Shown here in pieces: positions 33,137-38,502 of a DNA stretch of 38,502 bases. Origin of the DNA: Colwellia sp. C2M11 (lineage in GTDB: Bacteria > Pseudomonadota > Gammaproteobacteria > Enterobacterales > Alteromonadaceae). The stretch spans positions 1-38,502 of the forward strand of contig NZ_JAHKQD010000016.1 in assembly GCF_018860915.1 (NCBI RefSeq). Reading direction: 5' to 3'. The translations under genes were made by a program, and so were the position numbers. Position 1 is the stretch's first letter. Every line of letters begins with the position of its first letter. The notes below the pieces were generated by a model that saw only the letters and a program-made list of their open reading frames with translations, was not told the origin of the DNA and made no database searches.

Positions 33137-34483
33137 TTAACTTTTCCCTTCAATTACCTTAGCTTTAATTATACCGTCAGAAATTTGTACACTTATTTCA
33201 TTGTTAACAGATATTTGTTTAACCGAACTAATCACTTTATCCTCAGTATCTCGAACTACACCGTAGCCTCTGGCAATAGTCGCTAATGGGCTGACCAATT
33301 GTAGTTGCTCAATTAAATGCACAAACAACTCACTTTTATGTTGCACATTATTTTGTTGGGCATTAATGAGGCGCTGTTTTAACTGCGTTACTATTGTTTG
33401 GTATTCCACTAATTTTCTATTGGGTGATAAACGATTAAGTCGTTGCGCTAATTGCTGTGGTTGTTGCTTAGTTTGTAGCAATATTCGTTTAATTACTTGA
33501 GTTAAGCGCAAGTTAAGCTCGTCAGACTTTTGTTGGTGTATTCGCAATTGTTGCTCTGGGTGGGCTTGTGTCAATCTATGCTGTGTATGGCTCAACTTTT
33601 GAATTAACACGTTATTATTTCTGGTAATCGCGTTATTTAATCGTAATGTTAGCATAGTGATTTTTTTCATTAGTTCATCACTATCACTTGAAACTAACTC
33701 GGCTGCGGCAGAAGGCGTTGGGGCACGTAAATCAGCGACATAATCGCTCAAGGTAGTATCGACTTCATGACCAACTGCACTAATGGTAGGAATTACGGAA
33801 TCATAAATAGCTTGTACCACTATTTCTTCATTGAAAGGCCAAAGATCTTCTAACGATCCACCTCCGCGCCCAACAATAAGTACATCGCACTCTTGTCGAC
33901 TATTTGCTTGTGCAATTGCGTGGCAAATATCATTACTGGCATATTGCCCTTGTACTAACGCGGGATATATTGTCACTTGAATATTTGGGTTACGGCGTTT
34001 CAATACGGTAAGAATATCTTTTACCGCAGCCCCTGTGGGGGAGGTAACAATACCAACCCGTTGAATAGTCGTTGGAATTTGTTGCTTATGGGCTTGAGAG
34101 AATATGCCAAGGGCATTTAACTTATTTTTTAATTGTTCATATTGTTGGCGTAATAAACCTTCACCGGCATCATCAAGCTGTTCAATAATAAGCTGAAAGT
34201 CACCTCTAGGTTCGTACAAAGAAACTTTGGCACGCACTAACACTTGTTGTCCATTGCGTGGCTTGGCATTGTTAGCAAGGCGAACTCTTTGGTTGTTGCC
34301 TTTAAACATAGCACAACGGACTTGTGATTTATTATCTTTTAATGATAAATACCAGTGACCAGAGCTAGCGGCGACAAAATTAGATATTTCCCCAGTTAAC
34401 CATACGGTATTTAATTCACTTTCTAGAATAAAACGTACTTTGCGTGTGAGTTCACTGACTTGAAGGATATGTTGTGCTGGCAT
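33137..34483 (-). CDS. xseA: Exodeoxyribonuclease VII large subunit
   Basis: XseA with several copies of XseB forms exonuclease VII, which degrades single-stranded DNA from both ends. The 448-residue product has an N-terminal OB-fold (about 5-105; VWLTGEISNF and GHWYLSLKD) and the catalytic core with GIVTSPTGAAVKDIL near 144, the VGRGGGSLEDLWPFNEE motif near 203, and SAVGHEVDTTLSDYVADLRAPTPSAAAEL near 235-263. A long coiled-coil region covers about 265-400. All key motifs are present. It is divergent from guaB, as in enterics. A small inverted repeat (TTAAGC/GCTTAA, 33123-33140) overlaps its stop but has no T-run. xseB is elsewhere. Confidence 0.96.
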   Translation of the reverse strand: MPAQHILQVSELTRKVRFILESELNTVWLTGEISNFVAASSGHWYLSLKDNKSQVRCAMFKGNNQRVRLANNAKPRNGQQVLVRAKVSLYEPRGDFQLIIEQLDDAGEGLLRQQYEQLKNKLNALGIFSQAHKQQIPTTIQRVGIVTSPTGAAVKDILTVLKRRNPNIQVTIYPALVQGQYASNDICHAIAQANSRQECDVLIVGRGGGSLEDLWPFNEEIVVQAIYDSVIPTISAVGHEVDTTLSDYVADLRAPTPSAAAELVSSDSDELMKKITMLTLRLNNAITRNNNVLIQKLSHTQHRLTQAHPEQQLRIHQQKSDELNLRLTQVIKRILLQTKQQPQQLAQRLNRLSPNRKLVEYQTIVTQLKQRLINAQQNNVQHKSELFVHLIEQLQLVSPLATIARGYGVVRDTEDKVISSVKQISVNNEISVQISDGIIKAKVIEGKS

Positions 34484-34593
34484 AACTAATTAATTGCTAA
34501 TAGTGTAGAACTGGTTTGAGTGACAGTATATCTCGATGGAATTTATTTAGGGCATTTTTTTTCTTTTATTGCATAAAATAATAATGGTTCAAA

Positions 34594-34634
34594 GGTAAAT
34601 TTATGTTTACCTAAACAAAGAAAAGAGTTAAAAT
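34594..34634 (+). promoter_or_regulatory. guaB promoter with overlapping inverted repeat
   Basis: TTTACC (34606-34611), a 17-base spacer and TAAAAT (34629-34634) fit a sigma-70 promoter with predicted start near 34641. GGTAAA (34594-34599) and TTTACC (34606-34611) form an inverted repeat across a 6-base spacer over the -35 box, which could be an operator. It does not match the PurR consensus. Confidence 0.5.
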
Positions 34635-34706
34635 TCTGCCGCAATATTAGATACTAACTTTTAAATATTTAGTGTCTCCTTTCCCCTTAACTCTGGTGAT
34701 ATTGCG

Positions 34707-36179
34707 ATGTTACGAATTGCCCAAGAAGCATTAACTTTTGATGATGTTTTGTTAGTACCGGCTCACTCTAAAGTACTACCCCACACAGCTAACCTACAAA
34801 CTCGTTTAACACGAAAGATTAATTTGAACGTACCTATTGTATCTGCGTCTATGGATACAGTAACGGAAGCGCGCTTAGCAATCACTTTAGCACAAGAAGG
34901 TGGTTTAGGTTTTATTCATAAAAATATGACCATAGCAGAACAAGCGCGTAATGTTTCTAAAGTTAAAAAATATGAAAGTGGTATAGTGTCAGATCCTGTC
35001 ACAGTAAGTACTGATTTTACCATTGAAGAAGTCATGCATAAAGCCGATGATCTAGGATTTTCAGGCTTTCCTGTTGTTGATAATCAGAATAATTTAGTGG
35101 GTATTATCACTGGCCGTGATTTGCGTTTCGAAACTGATTTAACAAAGTCAGTATCTTCATTGATGACGGCTAAAGAAAACTTAGTAACAGTAAAAGAAGG
35201 CGCAGCCCGAAAAGAAATTTTAGGCTTAATGCATAGCAACCGTATTGAAAAAATATTAGTGGTTGACGATGCGTTTAAATTAGTTGGCCTTATCACCGCA
35301 AAAGATTATCAAAAAGCTGAAAACAAACCAAATGCTTGTAAAGATGAACTTGGTCGTTTACGTGTGGGTGCTGCTGTTGGCGTTGGTGCAGGTACTGATG
35401 AACGTATTGATGCCTTAGTTGCTGCCGGTGTTGATGTACTATTAATTGATACTTCACATGGTCACTCTCAAGGTGTTTTAGACCGAGTAAAAGAAACTCG
35501 TGATAAATACCCAGACTTGCAAATAGTTGCAGGTAACGTTGCTACAGGTGCTGGCGCAAAAGCCCTAGCCGATGTAGGTGTAGATGCAGTTAAAGTCGGT
35601 ATTGGCCCAGGTTCAATTTGTACAACGCGTATTGTTACGGGTGTTGGTGTTCCACAATTAACTGCGATATCAAATGCAGTTGAAGCTTTAAAAGGCACAG
35701 ATATTCCTGTTATTGCTGATGGTGGCATTCGTTTTTCAGGTGATATTGCTAAAGCACTTGTTGCTGGCGCACATTGCGTTATGGTTGGTAGCTTATTAGC
35801 TGGTACAGAAGAAGCACCAGGTGAAGTTGAGCTTTATCAAGGCCGCTATTATAAATCATATCGTGGTATGGGTTCACTAGGTGCTATGGATCAAAAAGAA
35901 GGTTCAAGTGATCGTTACTTCCAGAAGTCCGATGGTGAAGCAGACAAATTAGTACCCGAAGGTATTGAGGGCCGTGTTGCTTATAAAGGTCCTGTGGCTG
36001 CTATTATTCATCAGCAAATGGGTGGCTTACGTTCATCTATGGGCTTAACGGGTAGTGAAACGATTGAAGTGATGCGAACTAAGCCTGAGTTTATGAAAAT
36101 AACATCAGCAGGTATGGGCGAGTCGCACGTACATGATGTAACTATCACAAAAGAAGCGCCTAACTATAGAATGGGCTAG
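34707..36179 (+). CDS. guaB: Inosine-5'-monophosphate dehydrogenase
   Basis: GuaB oxidises IMP to XMP with NAD+, the committed step to GMP. The 490-residue product has the TIM barrel interrupted by a CBS pair at about 93-205. Catalytic Cys305 lies in [13 protein letters not shown], with the flap phrase near [12 protein letters not shown]. The start [21 protein letters not shown] is typical. GGTGAT lies about 9 bases before the ATG. It precedes guaA by 246 bases, with a hairpin repeat and a terminator-like structure between them. Confidence 0.98.
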   Translation: MLRIAQEALTFDDVLLVPAHSKVLPHTANLQTRLTRKINLNVPIVSASMDTVTEARLAITLAQEGGLGFIHKNMTIAEQARNVSKVKKYESGIVSDPVTVSTDFTIEEVMHKADDLGFSGFPVVDNQNNLVGIITGRDLRFETDLTKSVSSLMTAKENLVTVKEGAARKEILGLMHSNRIEKILVVDDAFKLVGLITAKDYQKAENKPNACKDELGRLRVGAAVGVGAGTDERIDALVAAGVDVLLIDTSHGHSQGVLDRVKETRDKYPDLQIVAGNVATGAGAKALADVGVDAVKVGIGPGSICTTRIVTGVGVPQLTAISNAVEALKGTDIPVIADGGIRFSGDIAKALVAGAHCVMVGSLLAGTEEAPGEVELYQGRYYKSYRGMGSLGAMDQKEGSSDRYFQKSDGEADKLVPEGIEGRVAYKGPVAAIIHQQMGGLRSSMGLTGSETIEVMRTKPEFMKITSAGMGESHVHDVTITKEAPNYRMG

Positions 36180-36223
36180 TCGAATATTTCATTTCTGTGC
36201 TATTTAGCGTGATAGCGGTATCA

Positions 36224-36258
36224 GAAGTACTCATTGACTAAAGTCAACTCCGTGCTTC
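36224..36258. repeat. REP-like hairpin repeat, copy 1 (after guaB)
   Basis: GAAGTAC and GTGCTTC form the outer stem, TTGACT and AGTCAA an inner stem. Its sister lies after guaA (38043-38078). Outside the inner stem the two share the same GTACTCA-like and CTCCGTRCTTCT phrases. The inner stem differs in sequence but still pairs in both copies. Confidence 0.65.
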
Positions 36259-36337
36259 TTCTTTGCTCTAACACTAACTAGCTTAGAACTAAAACATTCT
36301 TGATTATTTCTTTATTGAAAAACTAAAAAATTCCAAC

Positions 36338-36380
36338 AGGCTGAGCAATAACCCTTAAGTAGGGTGCTCAGCCTTTTTCT
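36338..36380 (+). terminator. Terminator-like hairpin between guaB and guaA
   Basis: AGGCTGAGCA pairs perfectly with TGCTCAGCCT (10 bases). A second stem, ACCCT/AGGGT, sits inside the loop, and the hairpin is followed by TTTTCTTT. By structure it is an excellent rho-independent terminator. It ends about 45 bases before the guaA ATG, with no clear sigma-70 promoter after it, so it may regulate read-through to guaA. Confidence 0.85.
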
Positions 36381-36425
36381 TTAATTTACACCGTTCATTT
36401 AGAACGTAAAAGTAGGAAAACAAAC

Positions 36426-38003
36426 ATGAGTAAAGACATTCATGATCACCGCATACTGATTTTAGATTTTGGTTCACAATATACGCAGCTTATTGCACGT
36501 CGTGTACGTGAAATTGGCGTTTACTGTGAACTTTGGTCATGGGACGTGACTGAAGCGCAAATTAAAGACTTTAATCCAACAGGTATCATTCTTGCTGGTG
36601 GTCCAGAATCAGTTACGGAAGCTAACTCACCACGTGCTCCTGAATATGTGTTTAATGCTAATGTACCCGTATTAGGTATTTGTTACGGTATGCAAACCAT
36701 GGCTGAACAGCTAGGTGGTAGTGTTGAGAGCTCTGACCATAAAGAATTTGGTTATGCATCAGTTGAGTTAATTGCAAGCTCAGCATTATTTAATAATGTT
36801 GAGGACAACGTGGGTGAAAACGGTAATGGTTTACTTGATGTTTGGATGAGTCATGGTGATAAAGTTGCCAGTATTCCTGAAGGTTTTGTTACTGTTGGCC
36901 AAACACCAAGTTGTGCTTTTGGAGCCATGGCACATGAAGAGAAAAAATTCTATGGTGTGCAATTTCATCCAGAAGTTACTCACACTAAACAAGGTTTACG
37001 TATTCTAGAAAACTTTGTTGTTGAAATTTGTCAGTGTGAAAAGTTATGGACACCAGCGACAATCATCGATGATGCTATAGCTAAAATGAAAGCACAAATT
37101 GGTGATGATGAAGTTATTCTTGGTTTATCTGGTGGTGTAGATTCATCAGTAGTCGCAATGTTATTACATCGTGCTATTGGTAAAAAGCTAACATGTGTCT
37201 TTGTTGATAATGGTTTACTTCGTTTAAACGAAGGTCAACAAGTTATGGATATGTTTGGTGATCATTTTGGTTTGAATATTATTAAAATTGATGCTGAAGA
37301 TCGCTTCCTTGAGCGTTTGGCTGGTGAAAGTGAACCAGAAGCTAAACGTAAAATTATCGGCAATGTATTTATCGATGTATTCGAAGAAGAGTCTAACAAG
37401 CTTGAGAATGCAAAATGGTTAGCACAAGGCACTATTTACCCTGATGTTATCGAATCTGCAGCATCAGCAACAGGTAAGGCACATGTTATTAAGTCTCATC
37501 ATAACGTTGGCGGCTTACCTGACTATATGAAGTTAGGTTTAGTTGAGCCATTACGTGAATTATTTAAAGATGAAGTACGTAAAATTGGTCTTGAACTAGG
37601 CTTGCCATACGACATGCTTTACCGTCATCCGTTCCCAGGCCCAGGACTAGGTGTTCGTATTTTAGGTGAAGTGAAAAAAGAATATGCAGACTTACTACGT
37701 CGTGCTGATGCTATCTTCATTGAAGAATTACACAAACATGATTTATATACTAAAGTAAGCCAAGCATTCACCGTGTTTTTACCTGTTCGTTCCGTTGGTG
37801 TCATGGGCGATGCTCGTAAATATGATTGGGTAGTAAGCTTACGTTGTGTTGAAACAATTGACTTTATGACGGCTCGTTGGTCACACTTACCGTACGACTT
37901 CTTAGGTTTAGTGTCTAATCGAATCATCAATGAAATTGATGGTATTTCACGCGTTGTTTACGATATTTCAGGTAAACCGCCTGCTACTATTGAGTGGGAA
38001 TAA
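36426..38003 (+). CDS. guaA: GMP synthase (glutamine-hydrolysing)
   Basis: GuaA aminates XMP to GMP using glutamine and ATP. The 525-residue product has a class I glutamine amidotransferase domain (about 9-200) with Cys86 (LGICYGMQ), His181 and Glu183 (FHPEV). The ATP pyrophosphatase domain follows with the PP-loop SGGVDS at 235-240, and the dimerisation domain ends in [15 protein letters not shown] precedes the ATG. It uses glutamine, the product of glnA in the same window, though no regulatory link is shown. Confidence 0.98.
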   Translation: MSKDIHDHRILILDFGSQYTQLIARRVREIGVYCELWSWDVTEAQIKDFNPTGIILAGGPESVTEANSPRAPEYVFNANVPVLGICYGMQTMAEQLGGSVESSDHKEFGYASVELIASSALFNNVEDNVGENGNGLLDVWMSHGDKVASIPEGFVTVGQTPSCAFGAMAHEEKKFYGVQFHPEVTHTKQGLRILENFVVEICQCEKLWTPATIIDDAIAKMKAQIGDDEVILGLSGGVDSSVVAMLLHRAIGKKLTCVFVDNGLLRLNEGQQVMDMFGDHFGLNIIKIDAEDRFLERLAGESEPEAKRKIIGNVFIDVFEEESNKLENAKWLAQGTIYPDVIESAASATGKAHVIKSHHNVGGLPDYMKLGLVEPLRELFKDEVRKIGLELGLPYDMLYRHPFPGPGLGVRILGEVKKEYADLLRRADAIFIEELHKHDLYTKVSQAFTVFLPVRSVGVMGDARKYDWVVSLRCVETIDFMTARWSHLPYDFLGLVSNRIINEIDGISRVVYDISGKPPATIEWE

Positions 38004-38033
38004 CATTGTTGTAAACGGGTTATAACAATCAAT

Positions 38034-38087
38034 TTCGGCGTTGAAGGTACTCACCTATAGTCATAGGCTCCGTACTTCTGCCTTGAA
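38034..38087. repeat. REP-like hairpin repeat, copy 2 (after guaA)
   Basis: The core GAAGGTAC/GTACTTC stem (one bulge) encloses an inner CTAT/ATAG stem. A further outer pairing TTCGGC with GCC-TTGAA extends it. The phrases GTACTCA and GGCTCCGTACTTCT are shared with 36224-36258. This copy lies about 30 bases after the guaA stop and before the guaA terminator. Confidence 0.65.
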
Positions 38088-38133
38088 TTTGAAGGTTCTA
38101 CCTGCGTTTTCTAAGCATGTTAGATGAATACTT

Positions 38134-38166
38134 AAACCTCATTGTTGAAAAACACTGGGGTTTTTT
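38134..38166 (+). terminator. Terminator after guaA
   Basis: AAACCTCA and TGGGGTTT form a stem with one G-T pair, followed by more T (TTT ATT). The loop is rather long, with a small internal TGTT/AACA pairing. Confidence 0.65.
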
Positions 38167-38211
38167 ATTGCACGTCAAATAGAGGCAACCTAATAATAAC
38201 ATTAAGTTTTC

Positions 38212-38373
38212 ATACCAGTTTCATTAATTAAGTGAACAATTTTATACGTAGAAAAAATGGCCAAATACAAGGTATTTATTTCAATAACTCGTTGTTCTAA
38301 TTATTAAATAAATAACGATGTCGTTGGTGATTTTAGCAAGTAGGAATGATCACATAGTTAGTGAGATTGGTAT
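38212..38373 (+). repeat. MITE-like palindromic repeat, copy B
   Basis: This 162-base element is about 90% identical to the reverse complement of 13483-13642. Its left end ATACCAGTTTCATTAA and the reverse complement of its right end, ATACCAATCTCACTAA, agree at 13 of 16 positions. The similarity continues as GTGAACA against GTGATCA and then in the central ATTTATTT/AAATAAAT arms. The whole element can thus fold into one long imperfect hairpin. It contains no open frame of note. In both copies the right end is followed by AAT, which may be part of the element or of its target. Confidence 0.85.
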
Positions 38374-38502
38374 AATATAGAGTAAATCAAGCTGAAGTGA
38401 AATGTAGACAATAAAAAAACAACAATAAAAGTGGCTTAATTAATTATTTTAGGAGTATAAGTTGTTTACTGCTGGTTAGGGGTTATAAGCCCGCAGTACG
38501 AA
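38374..38502. other. Gene-free end of the window
   Basis: No coding frame is seen. A TTAGGAG phrase near 38449-38455 is followed by TTG TTT ACT GCT GGT TAG, which is too short to be a gene. ACTGC and GCAGT near the very end can pair, with GGG/CCC inside. The feature probably continues outside the window and cannot be named. Confidence 0.3.

Noticed and set aside
36180..36425. Purine (guanine) riboswitch before guaA
   Set aside because: The conserved loop and junction bases of the purine aptamer are not present; only a terminator-like hairpin and a REP-like hairpin are seen.
1..38502. CRISPR array, tRNA or rRNA gene, prophage or defence island
   Set aside because: No regularly spaced repeats, cloverleaf with CCA end, rRNA sequence, phage structural genes or defence-type genes were seen. 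The coding content is almost wholly core metabolism and regulation.

Overview
The window looks like a core-genome stretch of a marine, probably cold-adapted gammaproteobacterium of the Alteromonadales. Colwellia or a close relative is my best guess, from the low G+C content, the protein similarity to known gammaproteobacterial families and the gene neighbourhoods. This is inference; no search was possible. It holds 29 complete protein genes (one a 46-residue gene), one gene tail, and no rRNA, tRNA, CRISPR array, prophage or transposase gene.

Layout. 1-1770: the tail of tuf with its terminator, epmA (EF-P lysylation) and a MerC-type membrane protein. 1775-6700: a nitrogen-control block on the minus strand, glnA - DUF4124 protein - ntrB - ntrC. 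It has a sigma-54 promoter and paired NtrC sites ahead of glnA, and a near-consensus NtrC box on the ntrB start site. 6826-10524: typA (divergent from glnA, as in enterics), a small membrane protein, and yihY-dtd. 10647-13174: a DecR-like Lrp/AsnC regulator, a class V aminotransferase, an abutting 46-residue membrane microprotein, and iscX away from any isc operon. 13175-13818: a gene-free stretch with a strong hairpin and a 160-bp mobile-looking repeat. 13819-21475: NAD malic enzyme, convergent with a Cache-domain hybrid kinase/OmpR regulator pair, then a permease and acyl-CoA synthetase operon. 21911-32238: the conserved run ndk, rlmN, pilF, rodZ, ispG, hisS, yfgM, bamB, der. 32387-38003: a YcgR-like PilZ protein, xseA, and guaB and guaA separated by a terminator-like hairpin.

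How the parts work together. GlnA, NtrB and NtrC form a feedback circuit: NtrC should activate glnA through sigma-54 and damp ntrBC transcription. TypA, HisS, RlmN, EpmA, Dtd and EF-Tu all serve translation. The typA, ndk and hisS promoters share a TATAAT box followed by a G+C-rich discriminator, which suggests growth-rate or stringent control. BamB, YfgM, RodZ and PilF serve the cell envelope. GuaB and GuaA make GMP.

The most unusual items are non-coding. Two copies of a roughly 160-bp, nearly full-length palindromic element lie in opposite orientation about 25 kb apart (13483-13642 and 38212-38373). A second, unrelated hairpin family lies downstream of guaB and of guaA with stem changes that keep pairing. 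The most unusual coding items are the microprotein at 12785, a PilF-like protein with a C-terminal LysM domain, and the permease/acyl-CoA ligase pair of unknown substrate.
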